Of a DNA stretch of 22,715 nt, positions 11,779 through 18,202 are shown piece by piece. The notes below the pieces were generated by a model. The model made no database searches, was not told where the DNA came from, and worked only from the letters and a program-made list of their open reading frames with translations. The stretch spans positions 1 through 22,715 of the IMG/VR virus record IMGVR_UViG_3300024294_000069; one strand, written 5' to 3'. The position numbers and the translations under genes are program-made. Positions within the stretch are counted from its first letter, which is position 1. Each line of letters starts with the position of its first letter. The stretch comes from a virus.

Positions 11779-12022
11779 ATTTGATCTCCTTGTCTAGCAT
11801 TGTCTGCTCTTGATCGATGGCATCCTCGATGCTATCAGCATGGACTTCCTCCCATGCTGATACAGCGCGTGCTTCAAAGCGATCACGATTGAAGTTGGGA
11901 TTGGTTGGGCGCAGCTTGTCAGCTAGGTCACAAGCCTGCGTTGGATGGGTCATGAGTGGGCCGAACACATCAGCAATAAACTCGAAGTGTTGACGCGTGA
12001 AACGTGGTGCTTTGTTAGCCAT
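11762..12022 (-). CDS. Small helical phage protein, unknown function
   Basis: ATG 12022 with AGGAGG six bases upstream gives 86 residues (MANKAPRFTRQHFEFIADVF); the frame is open to 12127 but that part overlaps the zinc-ribbon gene. The sequence R-Q-H-F-E-F-I-A-D-V-F followed by N-P-N-F-N-R-D-R-F-E recurs in small phage early proteins of unknown function that I recall with the form 'F..R.HF..IA..i......FN...F'. The protein is mostly helical with an acidic C-terminal helix. No catalytic residues are evident. Confidence 0.65.
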   Translation of the reverse strand: MANKAPRFTRQHFEFIADVFGPLMTHPTQACDLADKLRPTNPNFNRDRFEARAVSAWEEVHADSIEDAIDQEQTMLDKEIKYATAI

Positions 12023-12035
12023 ATGTAACCTCCTA

Positions 12036-12206
12036 TTACTGGCAGTGATCGCAATCCTCTGGAACAACATCGACCATGCCGAAGCCGCCAAAGGTTGCTG
12101 GTGAATCCCAACTGCGCACATATACAAAGCCTCTGTCTTTGCATTTGTTGCAGTTATAATCCTGCATTAACGCAGGTTGGATGTCGTGTTTATTAAGGCT
12201 TTCCAT
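12036..12206 (-). CDS. Small zinc-ribbon protein
   Basis: A 56-residue frame runs from ATG 12206 (AAAGG upstream) to TAA 12036. It holds two CxxC knuckles: C19-N-K-C22 followed by K-D-R-G-F-V-Y-V, and C52-D-H-C55 at the C-terminus. The C-x-x-C-x-D-x-G-x pattern is that of small DnaJ-type or rubredoxin-like zinc ribbons often found in phage early operons. It probably binds one zinc ion; a partner or nucleic acid target is unknown. The palindrome copy at 12162-12175 lies within codons 11-15 (P-A-L-M-Q). The ribosome site spacing is a little long (11 bases). Confidence 0.68.
   Translation of the reverse strand: MESLNKHDIQPALMQDYNCNKCKDRGFVYVRSWDSPATFGGFGMVDVVPEDCDHCQ
12162..12175. promoter_or_regulatory. 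Dispersed palindrome copy CTGCATTAACGCAG
   Basis: With flanks it reads CCTGCATTAACGCAGG, inside the first third of the zinc-ribbon gene and 62 bases downstream of the copy at 12237. It could act as a roadblock site for a bound repressor. Confidence 0.45.
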
Positions 12207-12230
12207 TGAGTGTATAACCTTTCACATTTA

Positions 12231-12259
12231 ATAATACTGCATTAGTGCATTACTGCAAA
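12231..12259 (-). promoter_or_regulatory. Early promoter with embedded operator
   Basis: On the minus strand TTTGCA (12259-12254), a 17-base spacer and TATTAT (12236-12231) form a promoter for the zinc-ribbon gene and those after it. The spacer contains the palindrome copy CTGCATTAGTGCAT (12237-12250) directly against the -10 box, plus an extra half-site. This is the clearest example of the operator placed to block a promoter outside the immunity region. Confidence 0.6.
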
Positions 12260-12263
12260 CAAA

Positions 12264-12731
12264 TTATATAGCCTTTTGTGTGATCGATGGTGCTTCGTGA
12301 TGCTTCCACACAAATGGCCGATAGTCTTCGAGGTAGCCATCAGGTGATGGCATGCCGAAAGACTTAGAGAATTGCAGCATCATCTGCAGTTGGAAACGAT
12401 TACCGATCATTCGGATGTCATCGATTATGGTAGCCAATTTGGTGCTGACATTTGTGCTGTCACCATCAGGTGTGCCGCCAAGGATGAGGCCACGCCCAGC
12501 CAGTGGCATGGGGTAGTTGGCGTGCATCCAGAAGTATTGATCGTCAACATACAATCCTTCGTCATCGATGTAGACATGATCGTCAACGTAATCGTAATCA
12601 TCTGTGTGATACAGACGGACGACATCAAACGCGCGGCCAGTGCCGATGTGTGACATGATTGTTTTATAATCACCGTTATAATTTGTAGCAGTGATCAGTT
12701 GGGTGGATGGATCTACGATATAGGCTTTCAT
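12264..12731 (-). CDS. Conserved phage protein, DUF3846-like
   Basis: The 155-residue protein begins MKAYIVDPSTQLITATNYNG, continues F-D-V-V-R-L and has an acidic tract with repeated V-D-D/I-D-D steps (residues 44-64), then Q-Y-F-W-M and Y-P-M-P-L-A-G-R-G-L-I-L-G. This order (MKAYIIDP..., IYVDDEGL, PLAG-x-x-LVLG) is familiar from DUF3846-type phage proteins of unknown function. AAGGAG precedes the ATG, which overlaps the upstream stop (ATGA). The strongly acidic middle might mimic DNA, but that is speculation. Confidence 0.68.
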   Translation of the reverse strand: MKAYIVDPSTQLITATNYNGDYKTIMSHIGTGRAFDVVRLYHTDDYDYVDDHVYIDDEGLYVDDQYFWMHANYPMPLAGRGLILGGTPDGDSTNVSTKLATIIDDIRMIGNRFQLQMMLQFSKSFGMPSPDGYLEDYRPFVWKHHEAPSITQKAI

Positions 12732-12850
12732 TTCTTGCTCCTTACATAGCTATCGATGGCATCAATCGTTAATAGAATGAAGCCGGTGAACCCCACGATG
12801 AGTGAGAGAATTGTCAAAAATAAAATAAGATTCGCCAATGATGTCTCCAT
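12728..12850 (-). CDS. Small single-span membrane protein
   Basis: A 40-residue frame (METSLANLILFLTILSLIVG, then FTGFILLTIDAIDSYVRSKK) has one strong membrane segment at about residues 6-29 and a basic C-terminal tail. The stop overlaps the next ATG as ATGA, and AAGGAG for that next gene lies in its last codons. The ATG at 12850 has no clear ribosome site, whereas the in-frame TTG at 12838 has GGAG six bases upstream, so the true start may be 12838. Small early membrane proteins of phages often serve superinfection exclusion or host takeover; nothing here decides it. Confidence 0.55.
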   Translation of the reverse strand: METSLANLILFLTILSLIVGFTGFILLTIDAIDSYVRSKK

Positions 12851-12906
12851 GAAAATGGTCGCGGAACGACATGATTTGGAGGGGAGTTGGCACCCCAACA
12901 AGCATA

Positions 12907-12957
12907 AGAAAAGGGGCAGTCAGACAGGAGGGAGATGGCCTGTTCTGACTGCCCCTT
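12907..12957 (-). terminator. Rho-independent terminator of the leftmost early gene
   Basis: AAGGGGCAGTCAGA (12911-12924) pairs with TCTGACTGCCCCTT (12944-12957), extended inward by CAGG/CCTG with one bulge. On the minus strand the stem is followed by TTTTCTTAT, a T-rich tail. It would end transcription of the gene at 13002-13466 before the 40-residue membrane gene. Confidence 0.8.
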
Positions 12958-12973
12958 CTGGGGAGAGTGGTTA

Positions 12974-13010
12974 GCCAGCCCCGAAGGGCTGGCCGCAGCC
13001 GTTAGGCTGC
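12974..13010. other. Two adjacent short hairpins at the gene end
   Basis: GCCAGCCC-CGAA-GGGCTGGC (12974-12993) and GCAGCC-GTTA-GGCTGC (12995-13010) stand back to back; the second spans the stop codon of the 13002-13466 gene. With the terminator just beyond, they may protect the mRNA 3' end. Confidence 0.6.
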
Positions 13011-13466
13011 GTACTTGGCACGCAATGCAGCCTTTCTGTCTGCAGATAATTCCTGCTTTGGTGCAGCTTTCCTGTCTTGGTATGTGTCACCGGTGCAATC
13101 CTTGAATGCACCTTTGTTGGCATCGATGAACTGCTGAAGCATCTCGATCTCAACTTCTAGGTTGGTGATGCGTTCATCGCAACGGTCTAGTGCGATATCG
13201 TCATAGTGCATTGAGCCACGGACTGCACCGTACTTGGCACAGATAACGAGTGCGCCGTCAGCAGTCAGTTGATCTGCACTTGAGAGTTGAACTGCATCAT
13301 CGTGTAAAACTAGCAGATCTTTTTCCTTCTGAGTGATGAGCCAGCTAGCTTGCTCTACACTCTTACGGATGAGATTTTGTGTGAGATAGATAGAACCTTT
13401 GTGGTTAGCCATCTGTGGGAAGACCGAGTTGTAAGCTGCGGTGAACTGATTGGTTTTCTTGCTCAT
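13002..13466 (-). CDS. Hypothetical early protein, 154 residues
   Basis: ATG 13466 has AGGAGG five bases upstream; the frame is open to 13604 but the extension is unlikely. The product begins MSKKTNQFTAAYNSVFPQMA and is mainly helical, with a coiled-coil-like stretch (DERITNLEVEIEMLQQFIDA) and a basic tail (DRKAAPKQELSADRKAALRA). I do not recognise the family. It is the first gene of the second early operon, facing the packaging genes across the 409-base spacer, and it has its own strong terminator. It is therefore probably made early and abundantly. Confidence 0.68.
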   Translation of the reverse strand: MSKKTNQFTAAYNSVFPQMANHKGSIYLTQNLIRKSVEQASWLITQKEKDLLVLHDDAVQLSSADQLTADGALVICAKYGAVRGSMHYDDIALDRCDERITNLEVEIEMLQQFIDANKGAFKDCTGDTYQDRKAAPKQELSADRKAALRAKYAA

Positions 13467-13486
13467 GAGAACCTCCTGTTGAGCTA

Positions 13487-13504
13487 GAGGGGATAAGCCC
13501 CCTC
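13487..13504. other. Short G/C hairpin upstream of the early operon
   Basis: GAGGGG-ATAAGC-CCCCTC forms a six-base stem in the leader region of the 13466 gene. It shares the GGGG-ATAAG-CCCC form with the hairpin after the capsid gene (22408-22429). No T-run follows. Confidence 0.5.
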
Positions 13505-13683
13505 GGTAAGAATGGTCAGGGGATGTTGCTGCATTGCAGGGGTCAACGTCTTCTCGGGACGAGCGAAGCGAGGAATTGAGCGGAAGATCGATTGAAAGGC
13601 GCAAAGCATAAAGCGCAGCGAAGCTGCACAGCTATGCGCCTGTCCACTGCAATGCAGTGACATACACGGATCATCCGAGGGGG
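13498..13683. repeat. Long nested inverted repeat in the early/late spacer
   Basis: Outer arms CCCCCTCGG (13498-13506) and CCGAGGGGG (13675-13683) are exact inverted copies. Inside them CTGCATTGCAG (13529-13539) and CTGCAATGCAG (13647-13657) are also inverted copies and share further flanking bases. In the centre AGGCGCA/TGCGCCT (13597-13603, 13635-13641) encloses GCAGC-GAA-GCTGC (13615-13627). No gene is seen here. The stretch may be a regulatory or packaging/replication site. Confidence 0.55.
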
Positions 13684-13782
13684 TGTTCACCTATAGAGCA
13701 ATAGGCTGGGGCGAGTGACAAGACTGCCAAGCAGCGAGGCGGGGCTTGCAACTTGGGCTTGCCGCAGATGCTAGACGCAAAC

Positions 13783-13810
13783 TGTGAGTGCTTTGTGAGA
13801 GCTTTGTGCG
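13783..13810 (+). repeat. Tandem 11-base repeat before the late promoter
   Basis: TGTGAGTGCTT and TGTGAGAGCTT follow each other directly, and a third partial unit TGTGCG leads into the late promoter motif. Such short tandem repeats next to terS can be terminase or activator sites; this is inference from position. Confidence 0.5.
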
Positions 13811-13840
13811 TTGACGCGTGTGTGCCAAGTGATCGATAAA
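13803..13840 (+). promoter_or_regulatory. Candidate late promoter of the packaging operon
   Basis: The motif TTTGTGCGTTGA (13803-13814) contains a -35-like TTGACG (13811-13816), followed by an 18-base spacer and GATAAA (13835-13840). The motif recurs ahead of three other late gene blocks. Transcription would start about 29 bases before terS. Confidence 0.5.
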
Positions 13841-13859
13841 GGGGGGGACACAGGGGGGG
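13841..13859 (+). repeat. Paired G7 runs before terS
   Basis: GGGGGGGACACAGGGGGGG stands 16 bases before the terS ATG, and a G8 run (14251-14258) directly follows the terS stop. Runs of this length are rare elsewhere in the window. They may mark the packaging region or be sequence-slippage hot spots. Confidence 0.5.
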
Positions 13860-13875
13860 TTACTGAGAGGTTAAG

Positions 13876-14250
13876 ATGAGTGAGAAACAGCTAGCAATAA
13901 CCGACAAACAAGCTCGGCTAGTGGATACCCTTGTAGCAACTGGGTGTAGTATCAAAGACGCCGCGCATGAAGCCGGTTATGCAAGCGGTGATAGCGGGAG
14001 AGTGACAGCCAGCAAGACTTTGCGGTTGCCGCATGTGCAAGCCTACATGATGCAGAGGGTTGCGGAAACGCTTGGCCTGAACGCTACGACCGCCGCGGCG
14101 CGCTTGGTGCGCCTCGCTCAAGGGGCTAAGAGTGAGTATGTGCAGCTGGAAGCGAGCAAGGATATCCTTGACCGCGCTGGCTTCAAAGCCCCTGAGCGAC
14201 ACATGCACCTTCACGCGGGCGACATCTCTGTGCAAATCGATCTGAGTTGA
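13876..14250 (+). CDS. terS: Terminase small subunit
   Basis: The 124-residue protein has an N-terminal helix-turn-helix of the terminase small subunit type (TDKQARLVDTLVATGCSIKD, A-A-H-E-A-G-Y-A-S), then A-S-K-T-L-R-L-P-H-V-Q-A-Y-M and a helical oligomerisation region with A-R-L-V-R-L-A-Q-G-A-K. It ends with K-A-P-E-R-H-M-H-L-H-A-G, as in Terminase_2-like small subunits. It would recognise the packaging site, often within or beside its own gene, and hand DNA to the large subunit encoded at 16682. GAGAGG lies before the ATG. The 2.4-kb gap between the two terminase genes is unusual and is filled by small genes. Confidence 0.85.
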   Translation: MSEKQLAITDKQARLVDTLVATGCSIKDAAHEAGYASGDSGRVTASKTLRLPHVQAYMMQRVAETLGLNATTAAARLVRLAQGAKSEYVQLEASKDILDRAGFKAPERHMHLHAGDISVQIDLS

Positions 14251-14349
14251 GGGGGGGGTCAAAAAACGGTGTGTGCCGCCTCGACCCCGCCCTTCACTGA
14301 GGAAATTTGCCAAAAGGCTTTGTAGCACTTGTGCAGCGTTGTAGCCGCG

Positions 14350-14859
14350 ATGTACAATCCTTTTATGCGTTTAATACTTGCTTTAGCTTTGATTCCGTTT
14401 GCTGCTTCAGCTTCTTGCCTTGATGATCTCAAGGCCGATGGTTGGCGTGTAGAAGCTGCGCAATCTCCTAGCGGTGTTTGCAGTATTGATGAGCCGGTAA
14501 GGTTATACGCAACCGACACAACAGTCTTCGAGCCATCTATATTGCTATCTTGTTCAACAGCAAAAGATGCTGGCATTTGGGCAAAAAATATTTCAGCCCA
14601 GAAGGTTCGTCATGTGGGTGGGTACAACTGCCGCAAGCAGCGCAATAGCTTCTTTCGCAGCCAGCACAGTTATGGTGCAGCTATAGATGTAACGCATATT
14701 GATGGCGTGCCTATAAGCAAGCAATGGCGTGCTGCGTATAAGGAAGGCTGCAAAGTGTTTAACACTGTATTAACGCCTGACCATGATGCATTACATGCTG
14801 ACCATTTGCATATGGACAATGGTTGGGGTTTTAGTTGTTTGTTTGATTTTGTGCGTTGA
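14350..14859 (+). CDS. Exported extensin-like / M15-type peptidoglycan enzyme
   Basis: From ATG 14350 (or 14365; neither has a good ribosome site) the product is 169 residues with a signal peptide (MRLILALALIPFAASASC). The rest matches the extensin-like C-terminal family: L-D-D-L-K-A-D-G-W-R-V-E, then H-S-Y-G-A-A-I-D (His-x6-Asp) and D-H-L-H-M-D-N-G-W-G (His-x-His), the zinc-site layout of M15 D,D-carboxypeptidase folds. It would act on periplasmic peptidoglycan. It lies away from the lysis cassette, between terS and an unknown late gene, and may aid lysis or modify the wall. Cysteines could form disulfides. Its stop codon is part of the late motif. Confidence 0.8.
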   Translation: MYNPFMRLILALALIPFAASASCLDDLKADGWRVEAAQSPSGVCSIDEPVRLYATDTTVFEPSILLSCSTAKDAGIWAKNISAQKVRHVGGYNCRKQRNSFFRSQHSYGAAIDVTHIDGVPISKQWRAAYKEGCKVFNTVLTPDHDALHADHLHMDNGWGFSCLFDFVR

Positions 14860-14885
14860 TGCAATAGCCATATGCAGCACATATT
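14847..14885 (+). promoter_or_regulatory. Late promoter candidate with repeated motif
   Basis: TTTTGTGCGTTGA (14847-14859) covers the last codons of the extensin-like gene. TTGATG (14856-14861), an 18-base spacer and CATATT (14880-14885) could form -35 and -10 boxes. Transcription would then begin at about the next ATG (14892), giving a nearly leaderless message. Confidence 0.42.
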
Positions 14886-14891
14886 GGCAGC

Positions 14892-15815
14892 ATGGCTAGT
14901 ACAGGATCAATGATCGCAGGTGAGGCGGGTGTAACGCCAACCTTTGACGATATTCTTAAAGACCTTCCCATGCACCAGAACTTCTATCTGCGTGGCGTGT
15001 TCAATGCTTTATTGCCTACATTCATGAACCCGCTAGAGCGTGAGATCAACGAGCGTTCTGTTAATGGCGAAACTGTTGAGGCATTGCGCATGTTGGTCAA
15101 TACAATATTTCCAGATATTGACAATATGCCTGATGGCCCTGTTGGTCGCATTGATTACAAAACAATCAATGACAGGTTTGGTCTTGATAATATTTTTCGT
15201 GGCAGCAACTTCAATGTCGGTTCTTTTGAAGAACAGATAAAAATGTCACTTGGCAATTTTGGTGTTGTTAAGATAGACGGAAGGCCAGTCATTACTGACA
15301 AGTTTGATTTCCCTACTGTTGGCAACTGGAAAGAGTTTAACGAAGTTCAAACTCCGTCTGATTACATGCAAGCCATGCAGGATATGCCTGACAAGCAAAT
15401 GTACTTTGGTGCGCGGTTTGTAGGTGAGCGCATCATGGGTGATGATCAGGATGACAACCTCAATGTAAACATTCGCATACCAGAACAGCCAATGGTCATT
15501 GATGTTGATTATGATGATGACCCGCCAGCGGGTGCGCAAGATATGGTGCTGCGTGGCCCTATGACTAACAAGCGCAAGTCTATCTGGGATAGCTTCACAA
15601 GCATGCTTGGCGAGGCTGCAACGCAGCTTAATCCTATTTCACAAGCTAACGCAATGTTGCTTGATACCAACACTTCTGAAGAAGCCATCCAATCTGTAGC
15701 CATAGGTTTGTTACAAGAGCCAAGTGAAGATGGTGATAGCTTCAATAGAGGAATTACTGAGGCTGGAATTGCTAAAGAGCGTCTTATGAGAGAAACGCGA
15801 GTTTTACCAAAATAG
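14892..15815 (+). CDS. Unknown late phage protein, 307 residues
   Basis: The protein starts MASTGSMIAGEAGVTPTFDD and contains I-K-M-S-L-G-N-F-G-V-V-K-I-D-G-R-P-V-I-T-D-K-F-D-F, a pattern I have seen in phage proteins encoded in head regions but cannot name. It is acidic, with D-V-D-Y-D-D-D-P-P near residue 203, and has no membrane segment or signal peptide. The ATG has only a weak ribosome site, unlike most genes here, and may be read from a short leader. It sits between the packaging genes, so an internal virion or assembly role is possible. Confidence 0.66.
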   Translation: MASTGSMIAGEAGVTPTFDDILKDLPMHQNFYLRGVFNALLPTFMNPLEREINERSVNGETVEALRMLVNTIFPDIDNMPDGPVGRIDYKTINDRFGLDNIFRGSNFNVGSFEEQIKMSLGNFGVVKIDGRPVITDKFDFPTVGNWKEFNEVQTPSDYMQAMQDMPDKQMYFGARFVGERIMGDDQDDNLNVNIRIPEQPMVIDVDYDDDPPAGAQDMVLRGPMTNKRKSIWDSFTSMLGEAATQLNPISQANAMLLDTNTSEEAIQSVAIGLLQEPSEDGDSFNRGITEAGIAKERLMRETRVLPK

Positions 15816-15825
15816 GAATATATTA

Positions 15826-16131
15826 ATGGCAAAGACACCAGCATGGACACGCAAAGAAGGCAAGAACCCCAGCGGTGGTCTCAACGCCAAAGGTCGCGCC
15901 TCTTACAAAGGCGGCACTCTCAAAGCACCAGTCAAGTCAGGCGACAACCCTCGCCGCGCCAGCTTCCTGCAGCGCATGGGCGCAGCAAAGGGGCCAGAGC
16001 GTGACAGCAAGGGCAAGCCTACAAGATTATTAAAGTCGTTAATTGCTTGGGGTGCATCCTCAAAGTCTGAAGCTGTAAGCAAAGGCAAAGCAATTAGTAA
16101 GCGCAATGCAGCAAAGAAGGATACAGCATGA
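15826..16131 (+). CDS. DUF6321-like basic phage protein
   Basis: The 101-residue protein opens MAKTPAWTRKEGKNPSGGLN, then A-K-G-R-A-S-Y, L-K-A-P-V-K-S-G, R-R-A-S-F-L-Q-R-M-G and G-K-P-T-R-L-L-K-S-L. I recognise this as the DUF6321 type common in large and small marine phages. It is strongly basic and likely binds DNA or RNA; no activity is known. AGGA lies before the ATG (15817-15825 region), and the stop overlaps the next ATG as ATGA. Confidence 0.82.
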   Translation: MAKTPAWTRKEGKNPSGGLNAKGRASYKGGTLKAPVKSGDNPRRASFLQRMGAAKGPERDSKGKPTRLLKSLIAWGASSKSEAVSKGKAISKRNAAKKDTA

Positions 16132-16376
16132 AGTATAAGTTAGGTGATGGCTCAATCTATGAGGGTGCAGTGTCTGCGCTGCCGGATGGCAGGCTCAAGA
16201 CTGGTGCAACACTAACGGCTGACAGTGTTCGCTGCTGGCCTATTGAAGATCACCAGATCGAGCGTGCGCGTGATGATCGTGGCTCATTCAAAGCTGACGA
16301 TCCTGCAACACCTGAGATCAATGAAGCCTTCAGTGCAAAGCAGCCTGCAAAGAAAAGAGTTAGGTTGAAATCATGA
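16128..16376 (+). CDS. Hypothetical 82-residue protein
   Basis: This small protein (MKYKLGDGSIYEGAVSALPD, then G-R-L-K-T-G-A-T-L-T-A-D-S) is linked to its neighbours by ATGA overlaps at both ends. The N-terminal half looks like a small beta fold; the C-terminus is basic (A-K-K-R-V-R-L-K-S). I do not recognise the family. It belongs to a chain of four tiny genes leading into terL. Confidence 0.65.
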   Translation: MKYKLGDGSIYEGAVSALPDGRLKTGATLTADSVRCWPIEDHQIERARDDRGSFKADDPATPEINEAFSAKQPAKKRVRLKS

Positions 16377-16504
16377 CAAAGAAAAAAGGTTTGTACGACA
16401 ACATAAATGCCCGCAAGAAAGCTGGCACATCACGTTCAAAAGCAAACAGCACTGTGTCGGCCAAGTCTTATTCCGCAATGAAAAAAGGCTTCAAAAAGAA
16501 ATGA
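16373..16504 (+). CDS. Small basic phage protein (KKGLYDNINARKKAG type)
   Basis: A 43-residue frame lies between ATGA overlaps with both neighbours. It reads MTKKKGLYDNINARKKAGTS, then a Ser/Ala stretch and the end M-K-K-G-F-K-K-K. The 'KKGLYxNIxAKRKR' start is a familiar small protein of marine phages, found near terminase or structural genes, with unknown function. The high lysine content suggests nucleic-acid contact. The perfect four-base overlaps and the recognisable motif support a real gene despite its size. Confidence 0.78.
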   Translation: MTKKKGLYDNINARKKAGTSRSKANSTVSAKSYSAMKKGFKKK

Positions 16505-16695
16505 GCTTTCTTCACACCCTCAAGAAAGAGGAGCGTGATATCCTGCGCCGTGTAGTACGCAAGGTACACATGCACCACCATCCGAATGAATTCCAGACCG
16601 ACTACGAGGCTGACAAGATTATCTCTGTGATTGCACCAGAGGTTGTTGCTCAGATGATCAAGCGCGGCAAGGATCTAAAGGTTGACCAAATTTAA
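16501..16695 (+). CDS. Small conserved phage protein upstream of terL
   Basis: The 64-residue protein (MSFLHTLKKEERDILRRVVR, K-V-H-M-H-H-H-P, then T-D-Y-E-A-D-K-I-I-S-V-I-A-P-E-V) matches a family I recall directly before the large terminase in marine podoviruses: 'L...E...LRRVV..VH..HYP......EADK.I..IAP'. No activity is known. It overlaps the TTG start of terL by 14 bases, so the two are translated together. Confidence 0.75.
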   Translation: MSFLHTLKKEERDILRRVVRKVHMHHHPNEFQTDYEADKIISVIAPEVVAQMIKRGKDLKVDQI

Positions 16696-18202
16696 ATACA
16701 AACCAGACGGAGATGTACTGAAGGCTTTCATGAAGTCTGATGTATTCTTTCGTGGCCTGCGTGGCCCTGTCGGTTCGGGCAAGTCTGTTGGTTGCTGCGT
16801 TGAAGTCTTTCGCCGCGCACTGCAGCAAGAGCCTAATGCAGATGGTGTCAGGCGCAGCCGCTGGGCTGTTATCCGTAACACCAACCCGCAGCTTAAAACC
16901 ACAACTATTAAGACTTGGCTTGACTGGTTTCCAGAAGAACAGTGGGGCAAGTTCTCTTGGGTTGTACCGTATACACACCACATCAAAGTCAATGATTTAG
17001 ATCTTGAGGTTCTGTTCTTAGCATTAGACAGGCCAGAAGATGTCAAGAAACTATTGTCATTGGAGTTGACCGGCATCTGGGTCAACGAAGCACGCGAGAT
17101 TCCAAAGTCTATCATCGATGCCTGCACCATGCGTGTTGGTCGTTTTCCTTCTATGAAGGATGGCGGCTGCACATGGACTGGCGTTATCTGTGATACTAAC
17201 GCGCCGGAGGAAGATCATTGGTGGCCTATAATGTCGGGCGAGGTTCCTATTCCAGATCATATTGGACGAGAAGAAGCAAGGATGCTGGTAAAGCCAAACA
17301 ACTGGGAATTCTTTACGCAACCAGCCGGAATGCGCGAGGAGAAGAACGAAGAAGGCGAAGTCGCCGGTTACGTTCCAAACGAACTCGCAGAGAACTGCGC
17401 CAACATGCGGAAGGACTATTATCCCAACATCGTGCAGGGCAAGACCAAAAGCTGGATCGATGTGTATGTGATGAACAAGCTAGGCAGCATAAAAGACGGC
17501 AAGCCTGTCTATGCGATGTTTGCCCCTGACATTCACATAGCAAAAGAAGAAATACCTGTGGCTGCTGGTGTGCCTGTTCATATCGGCGTTGACTTTGGTT
17601 TAACGCCTGCTGCTGCCATAGGGCAGAAGATCAGAGGCAGATGGCTAGTGCTGCAGGAACTGGTAGCGTTTGACATGGGCATTGTTAGATTTACCGAGGT
17701 ACTGCGGCATGAGATAGCTACACGCTATGCAGGCAATGAAGTGATTATCTTTGGTGATCCTGCTGGTGATTTTCGCGCACAGACTGATGAGTCTACGCCG
17801 TTTCAGATCTTGCGTGGTGGCGGTCTATATGCAAGGCCAGCACCATCGAATGATGTGTCGCTGCGCTTAGAGTCTGTGTCTGCGCCGTTAGGTAGAATGA
17901 TCGAGGGGCTATCTGGATTCCTGATTGATCCCCGCTGCCGCACGCTGATTAAAGGCTTTGAAGGTGGGTATCAGTATAGGCGAATGCAGGTGTCTGGTGA
18001 GCGTTATGCTGACAAGCCAGACAAGAACCATTTCTCGCATGTGCATGACGCATTGCAGTATCTGATGCTGGGTGCAGGCGAGGGTAGGCAGATCATGTCT
18101 AACCTTTCAATGCAAACCAAACCTTTCCAAGCAACCAGAGAGTTTGATGTGTTTAGCCGCAAGCCAAAGCCACGCCGTCAGGGTCTGTGGTCGAGGATGT
18201 AG
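16682..18202 (+). CDS. terL: Terminase large subunit
   Basis: The 506-residue protein has an N-terminal ATPase with Walker A G28-P-V-G-S-G-K-S35, Walker B-like 131-GIWVNEARE-139 (Asn at the usual Asp, Glu136 kept) and a C-terminal RNase H-like nuclease with Asp304 (HIGVDFGLTP), Asp359 (IIFGDPAGD) and Asp456 (HVHDALQYL). It pumps DNA into the prohead and cuts it. The start is a TTG at 16682 with AAGGA eight bases upstream; the first ATG (16730) would remove conserved sequence. It is complete at family length. The stop is directly followed by a copy of the late motif. Confidence 0.95.
   Translation: MTKFKYKPDGDVLKAFMKSDVFFRGLRGPVGSGKSVGCCVEVFRRALQQEPNADGVRRSRWAVIRNTNPQLKTTTIKTWLDWFPEEQWGKFSWVVPYTHHIKVNDLDLEVLFLALDRPEDVKKLLSLELTGIWVNEAREIPKSIIDACTMRVGRFPSMKDGGCTWTGVICDTNAPEEDHWWPIMSGEVPIPDHIGREEARMLVKPNNWEFFTQPAGMREEKNEEGEVAGYVPNELAENCANMRKDYYPNIVQGKTKSWIDVYVMNKLGSIKDGKPVYAMFAPDIHIAKEEIPVAAGVPVHIGVDFGLTPAAAIGQKIRGRWLVLQELVAFDMGIVRFTEVLRHEIATRYAGNEVIIFGDPAGDFRAQTDESTPFQILRGGGLYARPAPSNDVSLRLESVSAPLGRMIEGLSGFLIDPRCRTLIKGFEGGYQYRRMQVSGERYADKPDKNHFSHVHDALQYLMLGAGEGRQIMSNLSMQTKPFQATREFDVFSRKPKPRRQGLWSRM

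Larger units (their letters stand above)
13467..13875. other. Gene-free 409-base spacer between early and late operons
   Basis: I find no convincing gene in this stretch on either strand. It holds the early-operon leader and its ribosome site, a short hairpin, the nested inverted repeat (13498-13683), a tandem 11-base repeat (13783-13810), a late-type promoter (13803-13840) and two G7 runs (13841-13859) directly before terS. It is the natural place for divergent early and late promoters and for a packaging start (cos or pac). Confidence 0.6.

Noticed and set aside
12756-12974. Plus-strand frame of 72 residues
   Set aside because: It runs through the minus-strand membrane gene and the terminator hairpin, lacks a ribosome site and has no recognisable motif.
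13529-13539. CTGCATTGCAG as a standard operator
   Set aside because: The arm spacing is three bases shorter than in the common copies, so the same dimer is unlikely to bind; kept only as part of the inverted repeat.
13918-14328. Minus-strand frame of 136 residues
   Set aside because: It is antisense to terS and has no ribosome site or family pattern.
14259-14576. Minus-strand frame of 105 residues
   Set aside because: It is antisense to the extensin-like gene and starts inside it without a ribosome site.
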